A stretch of 64,000 nt of DNA from CAWBVG01 sp963792175 (GCA_963792175.1 CAWBVG010000032.1:54157-118156), one strand, 5' to 3'. Positions 11,236 to 22,023 are shown, counted from the stretch's first letter. Notes: generated by a model not told the origin, from the letters alone. Translations and numbers: made by a program.

Positions 11236-14200
11236 ATGAGGATCAGGCCGCTCGGCTGTGCCGCTCTGCTCGTCGCGTTCTGTTTGCTTGCCAGCGCACC
11301 GCTCTCCGCACAACTGCAAACAGGTCGACTGCTCGGCATGGTGCTCGATCAACAGCACGCCGCCGTGCCGGGCGCGACGGTCACCGTCACGAATCTGGCG
11401 ACCAATATCTCTCGCACGGTCACGACGGATGGCGAAGGCAACTACGTGGTCACGCCGCTCGAGCCCGGCATCTATCGCATCAGCGCGTCCCTGCAGGGCT
11501 TTCAGACCACGGTCCGGGATCGTGTCGAGCTGACGGTCGGCCAATCGTCCCGCGTGGAGCTGACACTCTCGGTGGGTTCGCTCTCCACCGATCTCGTCGT
11601 GTCGGCACAGTCGCCGCTGCTGAACACCGAATCGGCGACGCTGAGCCACGTCGTCACCAATGAACAGATCGTCGACCTGCCGCTGAACGGCCGGGGCTTT
11701 TACGAGCTCGCGAAGCTGACGCCGGGTGCGGCGCTGCTGCCGGCGACCGGAAACGTGCAGACCGTGCGGCCGGAAATCGTGAATGGCAACGTCATCGGCG
11801 GCATCAGCGGACAGCAGACGCGCTTCCTGCTCGACGGCGTCGACATCACCGAAGAGCACCAGGGCGGTACCTGGATCCAGACGTCGGTCGACGCGCTGCA
11901 GGAGTTCAGCGTCCAGCAGAACGCGTATTCCGCCGAGTTCCACGGCGCCGGCGGCACGTTCAACGCCGTCACGAAGTCTGGGATCGAACGCCTTCCACGG
12001 CAGCGCGTTCGAGTTCCTGCGCAATGACGCCTTCGACGCGAGGAATTTCTTCGCCGCGCAGAAAGAAAAGCTCGACCGCAATCAGTTCGGCGCAACGCTG
12101 GGCGGGCCCCGGTGTTGAAAGGCCGGACCTTCTTCTTCGCCAGCTACGAAGGGCAGCGGCGCGATCAGGGGAACGTCGTCAACGTGGTCGTGCCGGACGC
12201 CGCTCAGCGCGCCGGCGACTTCCGCGGCCGCGCGCCGATCTACGACCCGCTGACGACGGTCGGCAACACCCGCGCGCCGTTCGCGAGCAACACGATCCCG
12301 CAGAGCCGCATCTCGTCCCAGGCGCAGTTCTTCATGCAGTACATCCCGCTGCCGAACACCGCCCAGGGGACGTTCACAGCCAATCCGATCACGGCAGTTC
12401 GATTCCAACCAGGTCACGCTTCGGGCCGATCAGCAGATCAGCGCGCGCAATCGCCTGTTCGTCCGCTTCAGCCGGCATCACAGCTCGGAGGAGACGCCGG
12501 CCGCGTTCCCCGCGCTCGGATCGACGCAGCTGCAGGGACCGGCCTACAACCTCGCCGGCGCGCTGACGTCCACCTTCGGATCCTCGCTCGTCCACGAGCT
12601 GCGTGTCAGCCGGATGTACGGCGAGTATCGCTCGACGGCGTACTTCCAGGGGCAGGGCGTCGATCTGCTGCGGCAGGCCGGCGTCCGCGGTCTCGAAGCG
12701 GTTCAGGATCCGGCGATCGCGACGCTGCCGGCGTTCACCTTTTCCGGCTACACCGGCTTCTCCGGCAACGCGGGCGACGGCAGGCCGAAATGGCAGAATC
12801 GCAGCGAGTACGAGGTCATCGACAACGTCACGTGGATCAAGGGGCCGCACATTCTGAAGTTCGGCGGGCGAGTGTATCGCCGCAACATCCTGTTCACCGA
12901 CGCGCGCACCCACAACGGATCGTATGGCTTTACCGGCGTCATGACGCAGAACCCGCGTCGGCTGCCGGTACCGGTGACGCGTTCGCCGATTTCCTGCTCG
13001 GCTTCCCCGCCAACTCCGGCCGTTCGAACCCGGCCACCTGGTGGGGCGGTTACGGGACCTACTGGCACGGCTTCGTCCAGGACGATCTGAAAGTGTCGAA
13101 CTCGCTGACCATCAACCTCGGCGTGCGGTACGAGTTCACACCGTGGCTCACTGGCTATCGCAATCAGGCGGCCGCCTTCGATCCCACACGCGCGAAATCA
13201 ATCATCGTCTCGAGCGAGACTGACACGATCGATTTGAGCTCTCAACGCCTGGCCGACGTCGGCTATGCCCTGTTCGGCGATCTGATTCAGACCAGCAGTC
13301 AGGCAGGGCTGCCTCTGAATATCACCAAGAACGATACCAAACAGATTGCACCGCGACTGGGGTTCGCGTGGCGGCCGTTTGGCGATCGGACCGTGGTGCG
13401 TGGCGGCTACGGCACGTTCTACGAGGCCGAAGGGACAAGCGGTCGCTTGAATTTCAACTTTCTGCCGTTCAGCCTCAGCGAAACGGTGACTGCCGCGATC
13501 AACGCGGTCCCGACGAGAACGCTCGGCGACTTCTATCTGGGTGTGCCGTTTGGCACCGCCGTCGGCACGGTCGGATGGGTGCCGTTGCCGCTCGAAGCCA
13601 AAGCGGGACGCGATCAGCGGTGGAACATCGGTTTCCAGCAGGAGCTCTTCCCTCTCACGACACTGGAGGTGAACTACGTCGGGACCACGGGCGCGCATCA
13701 GCAGCAGGCGGAGAACATCAACCTGCCGCCGGCCGGACCAGGCAGCGTTCAAACGCGCCGCCCGTACCCGCGATTCGGCAATCTGAGCGTCAATACCCAG
13801 GCGATGTCGAGTCGATATCACGCCCTCCAGACGAAGCTGCAGAAGCGCGTGTCCGATGGGTTCTGGTATCTCGTGTCGTATACCTACTCGTCGAGCCTGC
13901 GGACAGTGCCGGCGCCGGAAATCGGTGGCAACTACGTCTACGAAGAAGGTCCCACGCCGTCCGACACGCCCCACCTGTTTGCGTTCAGCTCGGGGTATGC
14001 GTTGCCGTTTGCGAAGAACAACTCACTACTCGGTGGATGGCAGGTCCAGACGATCGTCAACTTCCGCAGCGGTCTGCCGTTCACGCCAACGATTTCGCGG
14101 GACGTGGCCAACAACGGCGTCGGCGGACAGCGGCCGAATCGGACCGGCTCCGGGACGGTGGCCAGTCCGACGATCGACCAGTGGTTCGACAAGACCGCGT

Positions 14201-14470
14201 TTGTCGTGCCCGACCCGTTCACGTTCGGCAATTCGGGCGCCGGCATCCTGCGGGCGGACCATCAATGGAATGTCGACGCGTCCGCTCTTCAAGCGGTTCG
14301 CGATCACGAGCGGCAGAAGGATCGAGCTCCGAGCCGAAGCGTTCAACCTGCTGAACTCGGTCTATTTCGCCGCGCCGAACACCGTCATTGACACCGCGGC
14401 CGGTGGGCGGGTGACCAGCACGTCGAACCAGGCACGGCAAATCCAGCTCGGGGTGAAGTACACATTCTGA
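11236..14470 (+). CDS. TonB-dependent receptor, Oar/carboxypeptidase-regulatory type (frameshifted)
   Basis: Outer-membrane receptor of the large family expanded in Acidobacteriota, taking up polymers or chelates energised by TonB. The ATG at 11236 follows GGAGG six bases upstream. A signal peptide ends at LSAQ. A carboxypeptidase-regulatory-like Ig domain (GMVLDQQHAAVPGATVTVTN) occupies residues about 30-115. The plug follows: LPLNGRGFYELAKLTPGA, then QTRFLLDGVDITEEH. The beta-barrel includes SLTINLGVRYEFTPWL and APRLGFAWRPFGDRTVVRGGY, and the C-terminus is QARQIQLGVKYTF with the usual terminal aromatic. Shifts near 11985, 12110, 12400, 12960 and 14285 break the frame. About 1,075 residues when merged. 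It lies directly downstream of the BNR protein. Substrate cannot be inferred. Confidence 0.88.
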
Positions 14471-14481
14471 CATCACGGATC

Positions 14482-14523
14482 GCCACGAAACACGAAGACA
14501 CGAAAAAGACCCAAGGGTTTCGT
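14482..14523. repeat. CACGAAACACGAA-type intergenic repeat
   Basis: The short space between the convergent receptor gene and the isomerase-like gene holds a run of ACGAAACACGAAG and ACACGAAAAAG words followed by GGGTTTCGT. The same words recur at 44427 and 60431 in this window, both intergenic. Here the second arm is weak, so hairpin formation is uncertain. A role as a terminator between two convergent genes is plausible but inferred. Confidence 0.4.
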
Positions 14524-14556
14524 TAGCGATTCGCCCTTGGCGTTCGGTCCGGTCTT

Positions 14557-15527
14557 TCACAGCGCCGCCTTGCAGTACTCGAGGCACTTCGCGACTTCCT
14601 TGACGGCGTCGGATCCCGCCGGCACGTCGTACTCGAGCTCGATCGACGCCGGAAACGTGTATTTCTCTTTCTTCATGACCTGAAGAATCTCCTTCAGCGG
14701 CGTATCGCCCGTGCCCCACGGCAGGTTGCCGGCGCCGTGCGCGGGCGTCTGCCGATCCTTCAGGTGCACGCTCGCGATCCGGTCGTGGAACTTCCGCAGG
14801 AACGGCATCGGGCTCTCGCCCGTGGCGGCGACGAAGTGACCGAGATCGATGTTCGCCATGTTCGCCTTCGACGCGGCGAACGCCTGGTCGAATGCGGTCA
14901 TGCTGCCCTGCAGATGGGTGTGGTACGCCGCGTAGATCTTCCGCTTCTCCGCGAAGGCCCCAATCCGTTTCAGCTGCGCGGCGTCGGTGGGCAGTTCCAG
15001 CGTCGTGTGCGTGCAGCCGAGCGCCTCGGCCACGTTGAACACGTACTCGAACTCCTGGTCCGACATGTTCGGGATTCAGCGCCTTCCACGCGTAAATCGT
15101 CACGCCAGCGTCGTTGTACATCCGGCGCAGCTGCTTGAAGCGATCCATCGAGACCGACGTGCGCCACTGCTTGAGCCGCTGGGCCGATTCGCGCTGCGCC
15201 GCCTGCTGCTCCGGCGTCGGCGGCTCGCCCCGCCGTCCGCCGCCGCCGCCGCGTCCGCCCGGAGGCGCGCCGGCAAAACTTTCGGCCGGCCCGTTCATCA
15301 GCTCGATCTGACTGATGCCGGATTCGACGACGTACCGGAGCGTCGCCTCGGCGCTCTGATCCGGCATGCTGCGGTAGCTGTAGGTGATCGTCCCGAGGCT
15401 GACGCCTCCGATGACGGAGTTCGGCTTCCGCGGCTTGCGCCAGCGCCGCCGACCGGCGATCGGTGAGCGCGGCGGCGGGAAACGCCGCGAGCGCCAGCGT
15501 GGCAATTTCGCGTCTGGTGTACAGCAT
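14557..15527 (-). CDS. Exported sugar phosphate isomerase/epimerase-like TIM barrel (frameshifted)
   Basis: Xylose-isomerase-like TIM barrel of the AP endonuclease 2 superfamily (sugar phosphate isomerase/epimerase group). The start MLYTRREIATLALAAFPAAA is Tat-like, so the protein is probably exported. After a shift near 15460 it continues with VSLGTITYSYR and ISQIELMNGPAESF, then a glycine/arginine-rich loop (GGRGGGGGRRGEPP) and GVTIYAWKALNP. Another shift near 15060 leads to the clean C-terminal frame with AAYHTHLQGS, NIDLGHFVAATG, IASVHLKDRQ and PASIELEYDVPAG, whose His, Asp and Glu residues are the expected metal ligands. Merged length is about 320 residues. The short glycine-rich insertion is shared by other exported proteins in this window. 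The substrate is unknown. Confidence 0.82.
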
Positions 15528-15565
15528 GGGCGGATGATAACGATTTCATTTATCATTTGCGAGCG

Positions 15566-16522
15566 ATGAGACAGGCATGGATAGCGGTGATCGGTGCGGG
15601 CATGCTGTGGACAGCCGTCCAGGGCCGTGCCTCTGGAGATTCACAGGAGCCGCCGGCCGGCACGGCTCAGCAGGGACGCGGCGCCGGGCCGCAGCGCGGA
15701 ACGCCGCCGCCCGGCCGCCAGGGCGGCGGTCAACGCGCCAACTTTCCGCAGCAGCAGCGCGCGCCCGGCGATCCCGCGGTGATCGCGCGCGGCCGGGCAC
15801 TCTACGGCGTGCGCTGTGGCGCCTGCCACGGCGCCGACCTGCGCGGCGGCGATCAGGGCGGGCCAAACCTGCTGCGGTCGCAGATCACCCTCACCGATCA
15901 ACACGGCGAGAATATCGTTCCAGTCATCCGCGACGGCCGCCAGGGCGGAGTGGGCACGATGCCCGCGTTTCATCTCCCTGAAGAAGACATGCTCGCGATT
16001 GCCGAGTACATCCACAGCGTCATGGGTCAGGCAGGACGCCAGGGACGGCCACCCGGATCGGAGACGCTGCCCGAGCTGAACGTCATCGTCGGCGATGCCG
16101 CGGCGGGCCAGCGCTACTTCGAAAAAGTCTGCAGTCGATGCCATTCACCGGCAGGCAACCTCCGCGGCGTCGCCGCCCGGGTCGCGGACGCGCGGGCGCT
16201 GCAGGACCTCTGGGTTTCGGGCGGCCTCAGCGGACGCGGCGGCCGCGGCGGCGGCGGTGGCCGCGGCGACGCCGAGACCAGCCGCATCCAGGTGACGGTC
16301 ACCGCGCCGGGCAGCGCGCCCGTCACCGGGCGGCTCGTGCGCATCGACGACTTCGTCGTGTCGATCGTGACCGAGGATGGCGCGCGGCGCACCTTCCGGC
16401 GCGATGGAGCGAATCCGAAGGTCGACATCAACGATCCGCTGGAGCCGCACCGGCGGCTCGTGCTGGAACTGACCGATCGAGACATGCACGACGTGACCGC
16501 GTTTCTCGCGACCCTGAAGTAA
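15566..16522 (+). CDS. Diheme cytochrome c
   Basis: Secreted c-type cytochrome with two heme sites: Cys84-Gly-Ala-Cys87-His88 and Cys189-Ser-Arg-Cys192-His193. The N-terminus (MRQAWIAVIGAGMLWTAVQG) is a signal peptide. A low-complexity Gly/Arg/Pro/Gln region follows (residues about 35-70), and a second Gly-rich loop precedes the C-terminal domain, which reads VTAPGSAPVTGRLVRIDDF and may be a small beta domain. The ATG at 15566 is preferred over the upstream TTG at 15557. Only four bases separate the stop from the next gene, a PQQ-dependent dehydrogenase, so this cytochrome is very likely its electron acceptor in the periplasm. The reading frame is intact. Confidence 0.9.
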   Translation: MRQAWIAVIGAGMLWTAVQGRASGDSQEPPAGTAQQGRGAGPQRGTPPPGRQGGGQRANFPQQQRAPGDPAVIARGRALYGVRCGACHGADLRGGDQGGPNLLRSQITLTDQHGENIVPVIRDGRQGGVGTMPAFHLPEEDMLAIAEYIHSVMGQAGRQGRPPGSETLPELNVIVGDAAAGQRYFEKVCSRCHSPAGNLRGVAARVADARALQDLWVSGGLSGRGGRGGGGGRGDAETSRIQVTVTAPGSAPVTGRLVRIDDFVVSIVTEDGARRTFRRDGANPKVDINDPLEPHRRLVLELTDRDMHDVTAFLATLK

Positions 16523-16526
16523 TCCC

Positions 16527-18229
16527 ATGAACAGAATCAAGCTCCTGCTTCCGCTCTGTCTCGTGACCCCGGCGCTGCTGCTGGCGCAGAGCCGCGGCGT
16601 CGATACCGCGGCCCAGCTGCGCCCGCCGACCGACTCGTGGCCGACCTACTCGGGCGACTTGACGGGCCGTCGCTACAGCCCGTTGAAGAACATCGACAAG
16701 TCGAACGTCAAGCAGCTCTCGCTGGCGTGGGTCTCGCGGGGATTCATAGACGGCGTGGGCCCAACCGGGCGAGCGGCGGCGCCGGGGCCAGGCGGTGGTG
16801 GCGGAGGAGGCCGGGGCGGCCCTTCCCCTTCCCGCTCGTCATCAGCGGACTCGGAACCGGCGAGTTCAACACCGGCGGGCCCGCGGCCATCCGCGGATCG
16901 ATTCTGATGGTCGACGGCGTGCTCTACCCCACGTCGCCCGACAACGTCTGGGCGGTGGACGCGCGCGACGGCTCGATCCTCTGGCAGTACTACTGGAAGA
17001 CGCGCGGCGGCACCCACACCGGTCATCGCGGCGTCGGGATGTGGAAGAACTTCCTCTTCACCGAGTTCCACGACAACTATCTCGTGAAGCTCGACGCCCG
17101 AACCGGCAAGGAGCAGTGGCGCGTCGAGATCTCGCGGTTCGACGAGCAGTATTTCTCGTCGATGGCGCCGATCATCATCGACGACCACGTCATCGTGGGC
17201 ACCGGCAACGACCTCGACATGCCCGGCTTCCTGCAGTCGTACGACGCCGAAACCGGCAAGCGCCAGTGGATCCTCTACACCGTGCCGATGAACCCGGGCG
17301 ACCCCGGCCTCGACACGTGGCCGAGTCTCGATGCGGCGCGCCATGGCGGCGCTCAGCCCTGGGTCCCCGGCGTCTTCGATCCCGAGACCAGGTATTACAT
17401 CTTCGGCACCGGCAATCCCACGCCGGCCTACACGCCGGCGGGCCGCGGCGAAGGCGCCGGGCTGTTCACCTGCTCGCTCGTCGCGGTGAACGTCGACACC
17501 GGCAAGATGGCGTGGTACTACCAGACGTCGCCGCGCGACATGCACGACTGGGACTCGGCGCAGACGCCCATCCTCGTCGACGCGGTGATCAACGGCCGCC
17601 CGCGCAAGCTCGTCTCGACGGCAGCGCGCAACGGCTACTTCTTCACGGTCGATCGGATTACCGGCGAGCACATCGCGACGAGCAAGTTCGGGACGGTGGC
17701 GAACTGGGCCAAAGGGGTCGACGACAAGGGCCGGCCGATTCTCAACCCCGAGAAGGTCGCGACGATTCCCGGCGCGATCGTTCCCGGCAGCGCGACCAAC
17801 TGGCCGCCGCCCGCGTACTCGCCGGACACCGGTCTCTTTTACGTGCCCGAGAACAACCAGTTGTCGATCGCCTACTTGATTGACGCCGATCCGCGCGGAT
17901 CGATGGGCCTCGGTGGACGGCAGGCGTCTGGCATCGGCAACTACGGCAACTTCGTCACGGCCATCGATCCGAAGACCGGACGGATCGCGTGGCGCCACCA
18001 GCTCCCCGGCGGCGGCGGTCCCACCGGCATGCTGACGACCGCCGGCGGCCTGCTGTTCGCGGGCGACGGCGCCGGCAACCTCGTGGCGTTCGACGCGGCG
18101 ACCGGCACGCCGCTATGGAATGCCCGGCTGGGCAACGTCACCAACGCGCCGCAGACCTACATGCTCGACGGCAAGCAGCATGTCCTCGTCGCGGCCGGCG
18201 ATCAGCTGTACACGTTTAGATTGAATTGA
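16527..18229 (+). CDS. PQQ-dependent alcohol dehydrogenase-like quinoprotein (one frameshift)
   Basis: Eight-bladed beta-propeller quinoprotein of the methanol/ethanol dehydrogenase superfamily, probably oxidising an alcohol or sugar in the periplasm and passing electrons to the upstream diheme cytochrome. A signal peptide (LLLPLCLVTPALLLAQ) is followed by WPTYSGDLTGRRYSPL, the usual first blade. Tryptophan docking repeats include VWAVDARDGSILWQYYW, LVKLDARTGKEQWRVE and LVAFDAATGTPLWNARL. HDWDSAQTPILVD contains the expected catalytic aspartate. A shift near 16830, inside a Gly-rich stretch, separates the first 100 residues from the rest; I regard it as a sequence error in a GC-rich run. About 567 residues. 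I did not see the adjacent-cysteine disulfide of classical enzymes, so this belongs to a divergent clade. Confidence 0.87.
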
Positions 18230-18241
18230 CTGAAAGAAGCT

Positions 18242-21151
18242 CTAAGCCGGCTGGCCGGGCGATTCGAGTGCGGTCATGGCGTGGACGGCGATCAGGTGGT
18301 CGATCAGGCGCTGCGTGTCGACGCCTTTGGTGAAAAACCCTGCGGCCCCGACCATCTCGATGGAGTGAAGGTCCTCGGTTTTCACGTGCGTCGAGAGCCC
18401 GAGAATCTGGATGCCCGGAAGCTCGGCGCGGATGCGGCGCGTGGCTTCGACGCCATCCATCCGTGGCATCGAGATATCCATCAGGATGATATCGGGCTGG
18501 AGCTCGCGCGCTGCGACAATCGCCTCGAGTCCGTCGGCGGCTTCGCCCACGACGTGAAGCTCGGACCGCTCCTGCAACAGTTCGCGGAACGCTCGTCGCA
18601 CCTCCGCGTGATCGTCGGTGATCAGAATCCTGAGCGGCCGCGCCGGCGCGAAGCCGGCGGCGCCGAACGTGGGTTCGGTCGCGCCGCGGCTCACGTGAAG
18701 TGGTGCCTCGGCCTCGCCTTGCGTCTCGCCTCGGGGCGCGACCAGGCGGAACCGTGTCCCCTGCCCGGGGGCGCTCTCGATGTCGAACCGGCCACCGAGC
18801 AGCGTCAGCCGTTCGCGGATGCTGAACAGGCCAAATCCGGCTTTGCCAGCCTTGCCTCGTTCGGCGAGCGCGCCCGGGTCGAACCCGATCCCCAGGTCCG
18901 TCACGGTGATGCAGAGCGCGTTCTCCTGATCGAGTGACAGATCGAGCGTGACCCGATCGACGCGGGCATGCTTGACCGCGTTGAACAGCAGCTCACGCAC
19001 CGACTCGAACAACAGCGTACGGACGTCCTTCCGATCGGAGTTGGCGAGCGGGTCGGCCGTCACCTGCACCACAAGGCCGTACTGGTTTCGTGTCCGCCCT
19101 GCCAGCCAGGTCAACGCCGCAGGCAATCCCACAAGGTGCAGCGCGGGAGGAAACAGCTCCAGGCTCAGCGATCGTGCGGCGGCGCTCGCCTGATCGAGGT
19201 GACCTTTCGCCCGCACGAGCAAGTCGTCCGGACTGCCCCCTTGCTGGGCTTCGCGCATCAGGTGTCGCTCGAGGTTCAGGGCCGCGCCGACGAGCAACTG
19301 TTGGAGACCGTCGTGCAGCGTCTTGGCGAGCTGTTCGCGCGTGTGCTGCTCGGCGAGCGTCAGGTCGGACGCCAGCCGGCTCAGTTGAGCCGTCCGGTGT
19401 TCCAATTCGATCGTGCGCTCCTGAAGGGCGACCGCCGCCCGCTTGCGTTCAGTGATGTCCGTGACGAAGGCGATGGCGTGTCCGCCCCCGGCGTCGGCCA
19501 GATGATTCAGACTGACTTCGAGCGGAAACGTCGACCCGTCCTTCCGTTGACCGACGAGCTCGGCGTTCACACCCGCCGGCTTGGCGCCCGGTTCGGCGAA
19601 GTACCCGGTCCAATGCTGCGCGTGCGCGTCACGAACGGCCGGAGGCACGAGCCGCGCGATCGACCGGCCAATCAGCTCCCCGGGCGCCCAGCCGAACATC
19701 GCTTCGAGGGCGCGATTCGCCGTCGCGATCGTTCCCTGGGCATCCACCACGACAATGCCCTGCGTGGCGGTCTCCAGCAGCAGCTGCACTTCCCGATCGC
19801 GCTCTTCGTCGCGGCGCGCTCGAAGCGCCTCCTCGTGCTCCCGCAGCGCCGCTTCGGCGCGGGCGCGCTCGACCGCGTCCCAGGTTCGTTCGGCGACGTC
19901 GCGGATCAACGCGATCTCCGCCGGCGCCCACGAACGTGGTGTCGCGTTGTTGGCACCGAAGGCGGCCACCAGTTGCCCGCCTTTCAACATCATCACGCCG
20001 ACAAACGCCGCGATCTGTCTCGCCCGCATGGCGACGCGCTCGGAGTCCGTAAATCTCGGATCCGTATCAACGTCGTTCACCACCACCGTCTCGCCGCGCC
20101 GGAAGGCATCGCGCAGCGCCGCCGCAAAGCTCCCCAGCGGACCCTGTCCGGCAAGGGGTGCAACGTCGCGAGCGTATTCACGCCGAACGACGTACTCGCG
20201 GTTTTCGAGCTCCGCGTAGCCGACACGGTTTACGCCCAGGTGTTCCCCCAGGAGGTTCGAGGACACTTCCTGCACGTCGAGCGGATTGCTCAACGGCCGC
20301 AACGCATCGGAAAGCCTGAGGAGGAATGCTTGTCGCTCGTCGTTCCGCAGCAGGCGTTCGCTCAACACCTGCACGTGCGTTTCCCGGGCCCTGCGCTCGG
20401 TGACATCGGTCGCGATGCCCGTGAACCGTACGGGTCGCCGGTCGTCCGCGGCTCCATCGAAAAACGTCTGGCATGCGCTTGCGACCCACCGCACCTCGCC
20501 CGTATCCGCGCGACGGATGCGGAACTCTTCGGCAAACGCACCCGATCCATGCGGATCGAGAGCCGCCGCAATGGCGCCTTCGACACGACCCCGATCCTCG
20601 GGATGACAGAAGTCCAATGCCCCGGCCAGCGTCGTCAGTCGTCCCTCGGGAATTCCCAGGAGCAAGCGGACTTCCGGCGACCAGAATCCCTGCTCCGCGA
20701 TCACGTCGTAGTCGAGCACGCCGACACCAGCGCTCCTGGTCGCGAGCTTGAAGCGCTCCTCACTCGCACGCAGCGCCTCCTGTGTGTGCGTGGTGTCAAC
20801 GAGCGTCCAGACGAAGCCGACGACGCGCCCATCGGAGTCGTGCTCCGGCGTTGACTGGCTCAGGAGCCAGCGGATGCGGCCGTCCGGAAGCACGCAGCGG
20901 AACTCGCCCTGCCAGGGTTTCCTCGCATGGAGCGCCGACGAGACCTGACGCCGGACCGCCTCGCGTTCGTCGGGATGGATGCATTGTTCCCATCCCGACT
21001 CGAGGGCCGATTCGGCGGTAAGACCGGTCAGATCGGTGACGCGTTCGCTGAGGTAAGAACAGCGGCCCTCGAGGTCGGTCCGAAGGATACCGACAGGGAT
21101 CACCTTGGCGAGCGCCGTTAGTTCGAGGGGTTCTGGCACGTCTGCGGCCAT
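18242..21151 (-). CDS. PAS/GAF multisensor histidine kinase with C-terminal receiver
   Basis: Intact 969-residue cytoplasmic hybrid sensor. Two N-terminal PAS/PAC domains (about 12-255; VGILRTDLEGRCSYLSERVT, GVGVLDYDVIAEQGFWSPE) are followed by a GAF domain (about 275-425), a third PAS (about 450-570; LLLETATQGIVVVDAQGTI) and a NarX/DesK-type phosphotransfer helix with REQLAKTLHDGLQQLLVGAA, whose His is the autophosphorylation site. The ATPase domain contains DLGIGFDPGAL and GFGLFSIRERLTLLGG. The C-terminus is a NarL-type receiver (about 845-965; LITDDHAEVRR, acceptor Asp in IILMDISMPRMDG, Lys in GFFTKG) without the usual LuxR-type DNA-binding helix-turn-helix. Signals may be redox or small ligands. 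Its stop lies 12 bases from the convergent quinoprotein stop. Confidence 0.93.
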   Translation of the reverse strand: MAADVPEPLELTALAKVIPVGILRTDLEGRCSYLSERVTDLTGLTAESALESGWEQCIHPDEREAVRRQVSSALHARKPWQGEFRCVLPDGRIRWLLSQSTPEHDSDGRVVGFVWTLVDTTHTQEALRASEERFKLATRSAGVGVLDYDVIAEQGFWSPEVRLLLGIPEGRLTTLAGALDFCHPEDRGRVEGAIAAALDPHGSGAFAEEFRIRRADTGEVRWVASACQTFFDGAADDRRPVRFTGIATDVTERRARETHVQVLSERLLRNDERQAFLLRLSDALRPLSNPLDVQEVSSNLLGEHLGVNRVGYAELENREYVVRREYARDVAPLAGQGPLGSFAAALRDAFRRGETVVVNDVDTDPRFTDSERVAMRARQIAAFVGVMMLKGGQLVAAFGANNATPRSWAPAEIALIRDVAERTWDAVERARAEAALREHEEALRARRDEERDREVQLLLETATQGIVVVDAQGTIATANRALEAMFGWAPGELIGRSIARLVPPAVRDAHAQHWTGYFAEPGAKPAGVNAELVGQRKDGSTFPLEVSLNHLADAGGGHAIAFVTDITERKRAAVALQERTIELEHRTAQLSRLASDLTLAEQHTREQLAKTLHDGLQQLLVGAALNLERHLMREAQQGGSPDDLLVRAKGHLDQASAAARSLSLELFPPALHLVGLPAALTWLAGRTRNQYGLVVQVTADPLANSDRKDVRTLLFESVRELLFNAVKHARVDRVTLDLSLDQENALCITVTDLGIGFDPGALAERGKAGKAGFGLFSIRERLTLLGGRFDIESAPGQGTRFRLVAPRGETQGEAEAPLHVSRGATEPTFGAAGFAPARPLRILITDDHAEVRRAFRELLQERSELHVVGEAADGLEAIVAARELQPDIILMDISMPRMDGVEATRRIRAELPGIQILGLSTHVKTEDLHSIEMVGAAGFFTKGVDTQRLIDHLIAVHAMTALESPGQPA

Positions 21152-21304
21152 GCGTGTGAAGATTGCTGGAGCGGACCAAACCCAGGCGCTGGTGGGCCGC
21201 AGAATGGGCGGAGTTTATCACGCCAGAACACGCGGTTTCGGACGACATCGCGAGAACAAACCCACCGTCCGACATTGGTTTACGGCTGAGGTGCCGGAGG
21301 GCCA

Positions 21305-21898
21305 TCAGTCCCTCGGCTCGTGCGGCTGTGAGTCGTCGGCGGGCTGAAAGTCCGGCACGTGATTCACGACCGGCTTGATGGTTCGCAGGTAGGCATAAAC
21401 GGCTTTCAGATCGTCGTCGCTCGCGTTCCGGTACGCTGGCCATGGCATCGGCGGGTTGATCGGACGTGACACGCCCATATGCCTGCCCGTGCGGATCGCC
21501 CGGACGAACATGTCCTCCGTCCAGATGCCAAGACCTGTCTTCGGCTCGGGTGTCAGATTGAACGTGTAGCTCACGCCCCAGGGCCCGCTGAACGCGGTGT
21601 TGGTGCCAAATGCGGACCAGACGAACGGCGCAGCAGCCGTCCGGTTCGGCAGCGGACCGATCTGTTCCGGATGACCCGACAGAAAACGTGACATGTCCGG
21701 TTCCGGACCCTCCGGCCCCATTTTCCACGGTGTGTGACAATCGTTGCACCCCATGATCTTGACGAGATACTCGCCACGTTGAATCACGTGTTCAGGTGCT
21801 CTGTCCTTTGTGGACTCCCGTTTCTCGCGTCCGGTCAGGGTCACGAAGCCGACGCCCGCGAAAACGACGACAGCGATCCCGAGCAAAAGCGTGCGCAT
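21305..21898 (-). CDS. Monoheme cytochrome c
   Basis: Membrane-anchored or secreted class I-type cytochrome c of 197 residues. The N-terminus MRTLLLGIAVVVFAGVGFVTL is a signal or anchor helix. The single heme site is CNDCH near residue 51, in VKIMGCNDCHTPWKMGP; a distal Met may come from GRHMGV or NPPMPWP, both in the usual C-terminal position. The C-terminal DDDLKAVYAYLRTIKPV is the classic last helix of cytochrome c domains. The gene stands alone between the sensor kinase and a divergent permease, and its partner dehydrogenase is not evident. The frame is intact. Confidence 0.9.
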   Translation of the reverse strand: MRTLLLGIAVVVFAGVGFVTLTGREKRESTKDRAPEHVIQRGEYLVKIMGCNDCHTPWKMGPEGPEPDMSRFLSGHPEQIGPLPNRTAAAPFVWSAFGTNTAFSGPWGVSYTFNLTPEPKTGLGIWTEDMFVRAIRTGRHMGVSRPINPPMPWPAYRNASDDDLKAVYAYLRTIKPVVNHVPDFQPADDSQPHEPRD

Positions 21899-22023
21899 GA
21901 CCTGCCTCCTTCTGCTCGTCTAACGCGACATCTGTCCTCAAACCCCGCAGAGGCCGAAACCGCCCCTCCCGGCTGGTGGCGAAGGCGGACAACTCCGGTT
22001 GGCGCCGCTCCGTCTAAGCCGCT

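Noticed and set aside
18968..20854. Long plus-strand open frame (about 628 codons) opposite the sensor kinase
   Set aside because: Shadow of the intact PAS/GAF kinase; composition is Arg/Gln/His-rich and no domain is visible.
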